From: Muribaculaceae bacterium
GTDB lineage: Bacteria > Bacteroidota > Bacteroidia > Bacteroidales > Muribaculaceae
Assembly (NCBI GenBank): GCA_022509205.1
Contig: JAFLTR010000007.1
Location: 1 to 62,021 of the forward strand
Direction: 5' to 3'
Length of the DNA stretch: 62,021 bases
Shown here piece after piece: positions 34,638 to 43,641 of the stretch; within the stretch, counting starts at the first letter, position 1, and the number at the start of each line of letters is the position of its first letter. A model generated the notes under the pieces. The model ran no database searches. It saw only the letters and a program-made list of their open reading frames with translations, and had not been told where the DNA came from. The position numbers were made by a program, and so were the translations under genes.

Positions 34638-37307
34638 ATGAATGTCAAAAAAACGGTTTTCCTCTGTGCCCTCCCTATGCTTTTTTGGAGCTGCATAGAT
34701 GAATCCCCCTTTACAGTGTCAGATACGGGTAAAGGAAAGATTTCACTGAATATCACTGCTTGTTCCGAAATATCCGGTGAAATGCCCAATGTCAGGAGCA
34801 TCAGTGAAGAGATAGTGGCTCCTGACGCTTCCTTGTTTCAGATCAGACTCTCATCAGCCGACGGGAGTTATGTGAAAACATGGAGTTCCCTTGCCGAATT
34901 TGAAAAAGAGGAAAGCTTCTCTATCGGCACTTATGACCTCGAAGCCTTTTACGGATCTCCGAGTTCACAAGGTATTGTAGCTGAGGGGGAAGAGGGTCAT
35001 GAGCATGCATACTACTATGCCATAAACGAGGAAGTAAAGATAGAATCCGATAAAACCACTCCGGTGGCCCTCGAAGCAAAACTGGCTAACTCGGTAGTGA
35101 TAATTGAATACACTGATGCTTTCAAGAGATATTTCAAAAGTTGGGAAACCACACTGAAGACCGACGGGGCCGCTCAGGTGGCTTTGGAAGATAAAGAATG
35201 TCTCGCTTATATAAAATCCGGCAATGTCAATCTCACAATAAAAGCGGAGTTGCAAAATGGCAATGTGGTCAGAATGACTCCCGCATCTTTCCAGGCAGAA
35301 CCGCAACATCTCTATAAAATCAAATACAACATCAACAACGGTGAAATCGGTGAGGTGGATAAACTTGAGATTATTTTCAACGATGACTTAGAAAATGAAG
35401 ACAATATCGAGATTGACCTAACCGAAGAACTTTTTACCGGTGGAGTGCCCATCGTAATGCTCGAAGGACTCGAAGACCTTGAGGGGGATGTATTGGAGAT
35501 GCTTGAGGGTTATCCGTTTGAGGAGACAGTGAAGTTTATAATCAATGCCTACGAAGGGATAAAGACGGTAAAATTAAGGATCGTCACCACAGACGGGACA
35601 CTGCCTTCATTCATGCCAAATGGAGAGCTTGATTTGATGAGTCTTGATGAGGCAGGGCAGGCTGAGCTTTCAAATCATGGTATTCGTTGTCTTGGACTCT
35701 TCAATAATCCGGATAAACTTGCTTTGATAGATATCACCGAAGTGTGCCGGCAATTGCCTGTTGGAAGCTATGATATCAGCCTCACGGTTGGAGATAAATA
35801 TGGACGAGAGGGGGAACCTACTTCTTTCAAACAAGTGACTTGTCCCGTGGATTTAGATCTTTCCTTAATGACCAATGAGCAGGGGGAGACCGGGATAGTG
35901 GAATTAGGTGAAAGGGAAGCGGATGTGATTGTGTCGTATAATGGTCCCGCTCCATCTATCGATGGACCCATAGGCTTCAAAGTAGCCGGTAACCTTATGA
36001 TGGAGAATGTAAGGATTCTTTCAATCGAAGAAATGCCAAACACCCGGGGATTCGATGCCAAGAACTACAAGATGAGAATAAGTCTGCCTGACGCCGACAG
36101 AGACGATTTCCCTGTGGAGATAACTTATAACGGCGTGCCGGTCACCGACTTAGAAAAGAATCCGTTGCAAGTCACAATCAAAGTGAAATATCCTGACTAT
36201 GAGATGGAATATGACGCTATGTCCACCCGTATCTTGATGCGTCTGAATGAAGACTCATTCAAAAATGCCGATATAATAAAGAAGGTGCAAAAAGGTTTGC
36301 GAATTTATGTGGATGGCGAGGAAGTTTCTCGCAGCAGAATAAAATTTGAAAATGATATATGGACGATTGACGGTCTTGATGGCAGCGAACATACTCTTCA
36401 AACCGCAATCGGCTTCAATGAAATTCCGGCAAAATACAGCGAAGAGACACTTCTTGAAATGGAGGAACAACAAAAGGTGCCTAATATTAATTTTCAGGAG
36501 GTAGATAATGATAAGGCCATCAATATTTCATCTATCAAGTCCGGTGGCTCTTTTACAGTTAGTTTTGGTCTTATCACTCAGACCCATGAATTCAAGAGTA
36601 GCATTAGTAGAAATGTCCCGAAGTATTGGGCTACAATAAATGACTACACATGTTTTGAAAATTCCAACAACAGAAATACCTGGTTTCTGGTCCCTTCAAC
36701 TTATGTTGAGGATGGAGTTGTGACCATAGAATCAGTGGGCTATCATCATAACGGACCGGAACCAACTGATCCAAAAGATGACACTCTATATTGTCCAAAT
36801 AAACCATCGGAATTATTATCAAAATCCGGAGAACTTTTCTTGGGTGAATATTCCTATACCGGAGGTTATCTGGATGCACACGAGGAAAGAAGCGATGGTA
36901 TCGATTTTACCTCTCGGCCTGTAGCCTTAAAATTCACTTACAACTATTCCTCTTATCAAGGCGAGACAGGATTTGCCGAAGTAGAAGTTTTAGATGAAAA
37001 CGATAACATTCTCAGTCAAGCGGAACTATATTTGTCGGAGACTCAGAATCAAAATCAGGAAATAGAGCTTAGATTAGAAAACTATGATTTTGGAGTTAAG
37101 GCTGCAAAACTTAAGCTGTTATTTAAATCTACGTCAGGTGAACAGAATCCGGCAATAAATATTCCGCAGGGAGCATCTTTAAGTCAAGGTATTACAAGTA
37201 GAACCCAATTGGCTTCGTCTAGTAATAAAACAATTGCCGCCAACCAATATAAAGCAGTGGCAAAAGGTTCGGTTTTAAAAATTTCAAATCTCAGTATTGA
37301 ATATTAA
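34638..37307 (+). CDS. DUF4493 lipoprotein (large)
   Basis: 889 residues. Lipoprotein signal FLCALPMLFWSCIDESPF with lipobox FWSC. Residues ~30-250 are the DUF4493 domain (GKGKISLNITA, FSIGTYDLEAFYGSP, LEAKLANSVVIIEYTDAF, EPQHLYKIKYNIN), a beta-sandwich found in Bacteroidales lipoproteins of unknown function. The middle holds Ig-like repeats (VKLRIVTTDGTLP, VGSYDISLTVGDKYG), and the last ~250 residues form another beta-rich region (FDFGV-type strands and LKISNLSIEY). Its stop overlaps the next start in TAATG. It is the first of six same-strand genes for surface or outer-membrane proteins. The function is unknown. Confidence 0.72.
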   Translation: MNVKKTVFLCALPMLFWSCIDESPFTVSDTGKGKISLNITACSEISGEMPNVRSISEEIVAPDASLFQIRLSSADGSYVKTWSSLAEFEKEESFSIGTYDLEAFYGSPSSQGIVAEGEEGHEHAYYYAINEEVKIESDKTTPVALEAKLANSVVIIEYTDAFKRYFKSWETTLKTDGAAQVALEDKECLAYIKSGNVNLTIKAELQNGNVVRMTPASFQAEPQHLYKIKYNINNGEIGEVDKLEIIFNDDLENEDNIEIDLTEELFTGGVPIVMLEGLEDLEGDVLEMLEGYPFEETVKFIINAYEGIKTVKLRIVTTDGTLPSFMPNGELDLMSLDEAGQAELSNHGIRCLGLFNNPDKLALIDITEVCRQLPVGSYDISLTVGDKYGREGEPTSFKQVTCPVDLDLSLMTNEQGETGIVELGEREADVIVSYNGPAPSIDGPIGFKVAGNLMMENVRILSIEEMPNTRGFDAKNYKMRISLPDADRDDFPVEITYNGVPVTDLEKNPLQVTIKVKYPDYEMEYDAMSTRILMRLNEDSFKNADIIKKVQKGLRIYVDGEEVSRSRIKFENDIWTIDGLDGSEHTLQTAIGFNEIPAKYSEETLLEMEEQQKVPNINFQEVDNDKAINISSIKSGGSFTVSFGLITQTHEFKSSISRNVPKYWATINDYTCFENSNNRNTWFLVPSTYVEDGVVTIESVGYHHNGPEPTDPKDDTLYCPNKPSELLSKSGELFLGEYSYTGGYLDAHEERSDGIDFTSRPVALKFTYNYSSYQGETGFAEVEVLDENDNILSQAELYLSETQNQNQEIELRLENYDFGVKAAKLKLLFKSTSGEQNPAINIPQGASLSQGITSRTQLASSSNKTIAANQYKAVAKGSVLKISNLSIEY

Positions 37308-38971
37308 TGATTATGAAAGCAATAAAATATATAATCGGGAGTTTGCTGTTTGTTTCTTTGCTTACAGGATGTAAGAGCGAAGAAGATTTCAGTGGAGGTG
37401 TAACAGAAGAGGGTGAAGGCCAGATACTTGCCTCGTCAATCGCTCTCGACATTATTTCCGAAGCATTAAGCACCCGCAGTGTCGGAACTCCGACGGCTGA
37501 TGATTTCACAATTGAGATATGCAGGAGCAGTAATGAAAATATAGCCGCAGTGAAGATGCTCTATAGCCAACTTCCGGAAGTGCTGACTCTTCCGGTGGGA
37601 AGTTATACCGTGAAGGCTTATTTCGGTGACCCGGATATTACAGCTGCTTTCGATGCCCCGTACTTCTATGGAGAGGTGAAGGATGTGAATGTGCAGGCAA
37701 ATAAAATTGTGGATGTAGATCCTATAGAGTGTAAACCTGCGAATGTCAAGGTCTCGATAATCTTCGATGAAACTTTGCGGAAGGAGATGAGCGAAGACTC
37801 AAAGGTAGTGGTGAAAGTGGGAGAAAGCGGAGAACTTACGTTTACCGTCACCACAGAATCAGCCGGATATTTCAAATATGTAGAAAACAGCAACACCCTT
37901 GCAGCTAATTTTATCGGAGAGGTGCAAGGAGAAGATTTCAATGTAATCAAGACTTATAGTGACGTTCAACCGGGTTATTATTATCAGATAACATTCAAAC
38001 TAAATGTGATGGACCCGGGGATGGAGGAAGATCCCAATCAGGGAGAACAGCCGGGCGATCCCAACGGAGGTCAGGGGGATGATACCCGCGATCCTCAGGA
38101 GCCGGAAAATCCCTCAACTCCTGATGATCCTCAAGGTCCGGGCAATAGTGGCGATAGCAATGATCCGGGTGCAGATAACCCGTCGCAACCCGAGAATCCG
38201 GGAAGTGATGACAACCCTTCCAATTCAGGGAGTCTGAAGATTGACGCCACAGTGATTTATACAGTTAATACAGAGGGGGGAGAGGAGAGCCTTGATCCCG
38301 ATTTTCAGGAATATTTGAAGGATGGCAACAGCTGGGATTTCTCCGGCGATCATCCTTTCGACGACGATGACGTGACTGATGAACCCAATGTGGAAGACAA
38401 AGTTCCGGAAGTGAAACCGGATCCCAGCGACCCCGACGATGGAAACGAAGGCAACGGGGGTAACGGACAGGGTGGCAACACTAAGCCGGATGAGCCATCC
38501 GATCCTACACCGGAACAACCGGTAATGACTCCGCCACAAGTGGTATCCGACGACGTGGATCTTAACACGGTAACCAATATAACAGGCTGGCCCGACGGCA
38601 AAAGACTGGAAATAAAGATACTTTCAAAATCGAAGATTAAGAAATTTATCTGCAATATCGAGTCAGAACAGCTCAACAAGGAGACATTGGAGGGAATTGG
38701 TCTTTCGGATGAACTTGATCTTGTGAACGAAAATGACTTATGGCCGACACTGAGGGGATTGGGTTTCCCGGTCGGATCAGATGTAACCGATCCCCAGGAA
38801 GTGGATGCTGACGGTAATTATGTGATACATTTCTCACTCACAAATGAAGTGGACGGATTTACATTTGTGTATCTTTTGAATGCTTTGGGAGCAGGAACCC
38901 ATAAATTCGTATTCCATTTAGAGAATGAGGCAGGAGAATCCACTGCAACTCTCGCCTTGGAATGTAAATAA
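37307..38971 (+). CDS. DUF4493 lipoprotein with Pro/Asp/Gly-rich linkers
   Basis: 554 residues; start ATG overlaps the preceding TAA by one base (a second ATG follows two codons later). Signal IIGSLLFVSLLTGCKSEED, lipobox LTGC. The DUF4493 domain spans ~30-235 (LPVGSYTVKAYFGDP, CKPANVKVSIIFDETLRKEM, GYYYQITFKLNV). It is followed by a disordered linker rich in Pro, Asp, Gly and Asn (about 38020-38240), a short beta segment, a second Gly/Asn-rich linker, and a C-terminal domain (NITGWPDGKRLEIKIL, LGAGTHKFVFHLEN) that resembles the Ig-like part of the upstream protein. The two look like a paralogous pair with different tails. Confidence 0.7.
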   Translation: MIMKAIKYIIGSLLFVSLLTGCKSEEDFSGGVTEEGEGQILASSIALDIISEALSTRSVGTPTADDFTIEICRSSNENIAAVKMLYSQLPEVLTLPVGSYTVKAYFGDPDITAAFDAPYFYGEVKDVNVQANKIVDVDPIECKPANVKVSIIFDETLRKEMSEDSKVVVKVGESGELTFTVTTESAGYFKYVENSNTLAANFIGEVQGEDFNVIKTYSDVQPGYYYQITFKLNVMDPGMEEDPNQGEQPGDPNGGQGDDTRDPQEPENPSTPDDPQGPGNSGDSNDPGADNPSQPENPGSDDNPSNSGSLKIDATVIYTVNTEGGEESLDPDFQEYLKDGNSWDFSGDHPFDDDDVTDEPNVEDKVPEVKPDPSDPDDGNEGNGGNGQGGNTKPDEPSDPTPEQPVMTPPQVVSDDVDLNTVTNITGWPDGKRLEIKILSKSKIKKFICNIESEQLNKETLEGIGLSDELDLVNENDLWPTLRGLGFPVGSDVTDPQEVDADGNYVIHFSLTNEVDGFTFVYLLNALGAGTHKFVFHLENEAGESTATLALECK

Positions 38972-39026
38972 TTAGAAGATGTAATCTGCTGCTTTCTCTT
39001 CTATGGGAAGCTGAAAATCTGAAATA

Positions 39027-41327
39027 ATGAACAGGATTTTAAAATATATTCCGGGAATCTCTTCAGTTGCATCGATAATGCTACTTGCAGGATGCTCCGA
39101 AGAGGCGCCCTTCTCAACCTCTGATAATGAAAGCTCAGTCGTGAAGTTTTCATTATCACTCAACGAAAAGGTGACCCGAGCTGTGTCGGAAGATGAAACG
39201 GCCTCTTTGCTGGAGGGTGCAGTGATGCAAATCACCGATGAAAAAGGAATGCTGTTTAATTGGAAAGGCTACTCAAATATACCGTCAGAGGGAGTAGCCT
39301 TGAAGTTCGGAGATTATCTGGCTACGGCTTACGCCGGGGATTCTGTGCCGGCATCGTTTGATAAGAGATATTTCAAGGGTCAGGCTGCTTTCTCCGTGTC
39401 ACAAAATCAGATCAACACCCGGGTATCAGTTGTGTGTAAAATCGCCAATGTGGTGGTAAATGTGAATGCGGATGACATTGAAAAAAAATATAGGGATGAC
39501 CTTAAAGTGGAATTTTTCACCAACGACGGAACACTGAATTTCACCAAAGATAATCTTGATGCCTCGGGTTATTTCATGCGTAGTTTTGACAAGACCGACG
39601 GTAAATATGACGATGTGATAAACTATAGGGTTTCCGGTATTGATAAAGACGGCGTTTCGTTTACTAAAACGGGTAAAATTACCGGAGTTAAGGCAGCTCA
39701 TGGTTACACATTAAATCTACAGTCTTACGAGAAAGATGAGACTAATGGCGGCCTTACTCTTAGGATTCAAATCGAGGAATATAGCTTGCAAAGCGACACG
39801 ATAGAACTTGAGGGGCGTCCGGAATTTCAATGGAACTCCTCAGCAATTATCCGTAACGGCCAGATATCCGGTACGGATGAGACATTTACCGACCAGACTC
39901 TCGTAATCGCTGCTTACAGCGAGTTGCGTTCGTTGGTGATTTCAAGTGATAATGCTACTCTAAAGGAATCGTTTAATCAGAACCTTCCGATAGATCTGAC
40001 TATCGCTCCCTATTCTGTGCAGCAGGATTTAAAAGAGTGTGGCATAGAGTATGAGAAATCCTATATTGGTGCAGATGCGGAAAAGACTTATATAAAATAC
40101 TCGCTGACACTAAAAGAGAAATGGTTTAAGTCGCTGCCTGTCAGCCAGGAAGAATATGTGCTGACTCTTACTGCTGTGGATAAAAGGAATTACAGCAATA
40201 CTTCTACAATAAGAATTGCGAATTCCAATTCTGCTATAGCTCCTCCGTTTGAAATCCTGGAAGAATATTGGACTAAAGATTATCTGGCTGTTAGAGCCAA
40301 GAGTGCCGATGTGAAGATTAATATGGAGGATGGTTCAGATGAGGTAGCCAACGCCCAACTGCAATACCGTAAGGTGGGAGAGGAGGAATGGCAAAGTGTG
40401 CCCTTGACAGATCTTTCTCAGGGAGAAAAGATTGTAACAATCAAGAATCTTGAGACGGCCGTGTATCCGAATCCGGGAGTGACCTATGAATGTCGTCTTG
40501 TAGGAGGTGAAATCGTAGACCTTGATGAAAGCGGAGAAAACCGGGATTATCAAATCCGTACTAAAGACCTTAAAACCTTTACAACGGAAACTATCTTCGA
40601 AATGCCCAATGCCGGAATGGAAGACTGGATACTTTCCAATAAAGTCTGGGAACCGGGAGCCGATTCCAGCCACAGTTTCTGGGATACAGGTAACCATGGA
40701 TCCACAACACTTGGAGAAAGCTATAACCTAACAACTCAGTCAACCGAACTTAAACATAAAGGGAATTCCTCAGCGTGTCTTGAATCTCGATATGTTGTGG
40801 TAAAAATCGGAGCCGGGAATCTTTTCACAGGGAATTTTGCCGGAACTTCAGGCTCCGGTGTAATAAAAATGGATGGAATGATAGATTTGGGCAAACCTTA
40901 CAACAACTCTCATCCAACCGGATTACGGGTTTGGGTTAATTATAGACCTAAGACCGCAAATAATCAGGGAGGGAAGTCGGGATATATAGAATCAGGGCAA
41001 TTAGACCAAGGACAGATCTACATAGCTTTGGCTTCTGATATCCATAGAGCTGACACAAGTAAGGAATCGACTTTAGTAAGAACCGATAATCTCCCGACTG
41101 CTTTCCTCGCCTTTAATGAACATACCTTTGAAGGAGACTATGGTGAGGAAGGAGAAATGAAAGAGGTTGTTATACCATTCAAATATTTAGAAAAGGCTCA
41201 CAACATTAAAGCCAATTACCTTGTAATAGTATGTTCCGCCTCTAAATATGGTGATTATTACAGCGGAGCGGATGGTTCCACCATGTGGGTCGATGATTTT
41301 GAGCTTATTTACGACGATATAGAATAA
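39027..41327 (+). CDS. DUF4493 lipoprotein with C-terminal PCMD domain
   Basis: 766 residues. Signal ISSVASIMLLAGCSEEAPF, lipobox LAGC. N-terminal DUF4493-like domain to about residue 255 (LKFGDYLATAYAGDS, CKIANVVVNVNADDI, HGYTLNLQSY), then Ig/FnIII-like segments (YEKSYI, QLQYRKVGEEEWQSV). From about residue 520 it has the PCMD (putative carbohydrate metabolism) domain: FEMPNAGMEDW, FWDTGNHGSTTLG, GAGNLFTGNF, YLVIVCSASKYGDYYSG and STMWVDDFEL. PCMD folds resemble jelly-roll carbohydrate-binding domains, hence a sugar-binding guess. It joins the two domain families that otherwise sit on separate genes of this operon. Confidence 0.76.
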   Translation: MNRILKYIPGISSVASIMLLAGCSEEAPFSTSDNESSVVKFSLSLNEKVTRAVSEDETASLLEGAVMQITDEKGMLFNWKGYSNIPSEGVALKFGDYLATAYAGDSVPASFDKRYFKGQAAFSVSQNQINTRVSVVCKIANVVVNVNADDIEKKYRDDLKVEFFTNDGTLNFTKDNLDASGYFMRSFDKTDGKYDDVINYRVSGIDKDGVSFTKTGKITGVKAAHGYTLNLQSYEKDETNGGLTLRIQIEEYSLQSDTIELEGRPEFQWNSSAIIRNGQISGTDETFTDQTLVIAAYSELRSLVISSDNATLKESFNQNLPIDLTIAPYSVQQDLKECGIEYEKSYIGADAEKTYIKYSLTLKEKWFKSLPVSQEEYVLTLTAVDKRNYSNTSTIRIANSNSAIAPPFEILEEYWTKDYLAVRAKSADVKINMEDGSDEVANAQLQYRKVGEEEWQSVPLTDLSQGEKIVTIKNLETAVYPNPGVTYECRLVGGEIVDLDESGENRDYQIRTKDLKTFTTETIFEMPNAGMEDWILSNKVWEPGADSSHSFWDTGNHGSTTLGESYNLTTQSTELKHKGNSSACLESRYVVVKIGAGNLFTGNFAGTSGSGVIKMDGMIDLGKPYNNSHPTGLRVWVNYRPKTANNQGGKSGYIESGQLDQGQIYIALASDIHRADTSKESTLVRTDNLPTAFLAFNEHTFEGDYGEEGEMKEVVIPFKYLEKAHNIKANYLVIVCSASKYGDYYSGADGSTMWVDDFELIYDDIE

Positions 41328-41420
41328 AGATTGCTACCTGGCAGTTTAAAACTATAAACATAATTAAGGTCGTTCCGACTATAAAAAGGGACGAGAAAAA
41401 ATAACTAAACTTTCCCTTCG

Positions 41421-42503
41421 ATGGGCAAAAAAATATTATTACTACTTATTGCTCTATCGGCCTGGACGGGAGTCAGGGCCGAAGCTGAGGCAGATCCGGA
41501 GGCTATGCCTGACTACAGGTTTACCCCTACCGAAACTAACAAGGAAAAGTATATCAAAAAGGGAGCTGTCAAAGTTAATTCCTCCCGGAGTGAGACTCAG
41601 GATTCAATCTCCGATATGATGTTTGAGAATCCTCCTCTTATCATGCCGGTGCCACAGATACAGGAATCTAAAAAGGATTCCATATCTGACTTGATGTTTG
41701 AGAATCCCCCGCTCGTCATGCCTGTGCCGCAGACAAAAGAAATCGAGGTAACGGAGCCGGGAGATTGTAATCTGCCTGCGACAAATCCTCTTGATACTGT
41801 TTATGTTGAAGAGAAGCCACAACCGCAGGAGATAGAGGAATTCAAGAGGGAAATAGAATCTGTTGACTTTATCCCGAAGGGTTGCTGGATTTTCGGTCTG
41901 TCGGTTTCCTATACCCAGTCGTCGCAAGATAAATACCAGTTCCTGATTCTTGAAGGGATTTCCGGAGACACCTATAGTTTCAAGATTTCTCCGATGGTGA
42001 TGTTTGCCGTCAAAGCTGATCTGGGTCTTGGGGCACGTTTCTCTTATGCACGTAATCTCACTAAGGTGGCCAATGCTGATATAGTGCTCGATGCTGAGAC
42101 AGACTATTCATTCGATCATCTTTATCGGCTCTCCCATAATTATTACGGCACTCTTCTGATGAGAAACTATTTTTCAATAGGCAAAAGCAAGCGTTTCGGT
42201 TTCTTCAATGAGGTGGGCCTTCAGTTGGGAGGAGGGCAGACTAAACTTACGACAGGAGTGGGTGAAGACCTGACCGGCACATACGAGCGCAATTTTTCGC
42301 TTAATGTCGGCCTGACTCCCGGACTCTGTATTTTCCTTAGCAATTATTCCGCTCTGGAAGTCAATGTCGGTCTGTTGGGTTTCAACTATAATAAAACCAA
42401 AGCGGTGAAAGACCAGATTTATGTCTCCCATCGTGATTCAAAATATGCCAATTTCCGGATAAATCTCTTCTCGATTACATTCGGAGCAACCTTCTATATA
42501 TGA
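41421..42503 (+). CDS. Outer-membrane beta-barrel protein A of the DUF4493/PCMD operon
   Basis: 360 residues with signal peptide LLLLIALSAWTGVRAEA. The N-terminal ~150 residues are a soluble, Pro-rich region with two copies of DSISD-MFENPPL-MPVPQ. From FIPKGCWIFGLSVSYTQ (about residue 153) it is a membrane barrel with alternating strands, a GFFNEVGLQLGGG strand, LTPGLCIFLSN, and the final INLFSITFGATFYI. The next gene encodes a homologous barrel (FIPKGIWQVGL, GVFNEVELAFAGG, FSPGVCVFV). I infer that the barrels anchor or export the lipoproteins encoded around them; no direct evidence. Confidence 0.68.
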   Translation: MGKKILLLLIALSAWTGVRAEAEADPEAMPDYRFTPTETNKEKYIKKGAVKVNSSRSETQDSISDMMFENPPLIMPVPQIQESKKDSISDLMFENPPLVMPVPQTKEIEVTEPGDCNLPATNPLDTVYVEEKPQPQEIEEFKREIESVDFIPKGCWIFGLSVSYTQSSQDKYQFLILEGISGDTYSFKISPMVMFAVKADLGLGARFSYARNLTKVANADIVLDAETDYSFDHLYRLSHNYYGTLLMRNYFSIGKSKRFGFFNEVGLQLGGGQTKLTTGVGEDLTGTYERNFSLNVGLTPGLCIFLSNYSALEVNVGLLGFNYNKTKAVKDQIYVSHRDSKYANFRINLFSITFGATFYI

Positions 42504-42511
42504 TTTGAGCC

Positions 42512-43591
42512 ATGAGGAAAATTATTTTTACAGCAATAAGCCTCCTGGTGACAGTATTCATTACAGAGGCACAAGCGACCACCGGAAATCCGACTCTTGA
42601 AAAGGAGAAGATACTCCGCACAGACACAATCTATCGCAGCGACACAATCTGCGTCCGGGAAGTCATAACGCGCACAGATGTTATAAACCGCACGGAACAG
42701 ATAGTGCGTTACTATGATTCGCAGCTTCCGGTTGATACCGTTTCCCGACCCGGGGGGCGTTATGTATGGGTGCCGGATTCTATGGGGGGCAAGGTAAACA
42801 GTGTGCTCCATGGAGCACCTTTGGAGGTAATCTCAAATGTTCAGGACAACGTAGACCTCAACGAAAAAGTGATTTTCAGGGGTGACACCATCAATATGAT
42901 ATTGAAAGACCGTAACTTGGGAAGATACGACCGCGGGCTCTTCAATTTCCTCTTTATCCCAAAGGGAATATGGCAAGTGGGATTGACAGCCTCCTATGGA
43001 GAATTTTCCACAGAAAATCTGGAGATACTCGACCTCATTTCCGATATAGATTTCAATGGCAAACTATGGTCTGTGCGTCCCTATTTCCAGTATTTTCTAA
43101 AGAGTAATCTGTCGGTGGGACTACGCTTGGGCTACACTCAAGGAAAGGCAAATATCGGGTCGTTTAATGTGGATATCGACGAAGACATTAACTTCAATCT
43201 GCATGATATCCTATATAAGAGCAATTCTTATTCGGCAGCTCTGACCTTCTCGCAGTATCTCGGAATCACGCGCCGCGGACGTTTCGGAGTCTTTAACGAA
43301 GTGGAACTTGCCTTTGCCGGGGGAGACTCGGATTTCAACCGTCCCTTCAACGGAGAGATGAGGCGCACCCACACACAAACATTTGAAGCGGCCTTGAACT
43401 TCTCGCCAGGTGTCTGCGTCTTTGTGCTAGATCAGGTTTCTTTCAATGTTTCGCTCGGAGTTTTCGGATTGAACGTGAAGCATGAGAAACAGAAAGTGAA
43501 TGATGAGGATTTGGGATGGCGCACCACATCAGGTGCCAACTTCCGTTTTAATATTTTCAATATCAATTTCGGAATTGCAGTAAACATATAA
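42512..43591 (+). CDS. Outer-membrane beta-barrel protein B, paralogue of A
   Basis: 359 residues, 8 nt after barrel A. Signal IIFTAISLLVTVFITEAQA. The N-terminal region has DTIYRSDTICVREV and repeats of TDVI/TEQIV, likely a periplasmic segment, with a lysine/arginine-rich RPGGRYVWVPD piece. The barrel begins at FIPKGIWQVGLTASYGE and ends FRFNIFNINFGIAVNI, aligning by eye with the barrel of the preceding gene. The tight spacing and homology indicate a duplicated pair that may form a hetero-oligomer. Confidence 0.68.
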   Translation: MRKIIFTAISLLVTVFITEAQATTGNPTLEKEKILRTDTIYRSDTICVREVITRTDVINRTEQIVRYYDSQLPVDTVSRPGGRYVWVPDSMGGKVNSVLHGAPLEVISNVQDNVDLNEKVIFRGDTINMILKDRNLGRYDRGLFNFLFIPKGIWQVGLTASYGEFSTENLEILDLISDIDFNGKLWSVRPYFQYFLKSNLSVGLRLGYTQGKANIGSFNVDIDEDINFNLHDILYKSNSYSAALTFSQYLGITRRGRFGVFNEVELAFAGGDSDFNRPFNGEMRRTHTQTFEAALNFSPGVCVFVLDQVSFNVSLGVFGLNVKHEKQKVNDEDLGWRTTSGANFRFNIFNINFGIAVNI

Positions 43592-43641
43592 GACCGGATT
43601 TCATTTGAAAAGGCAATGAACCACCAATCTTGAACTGACGT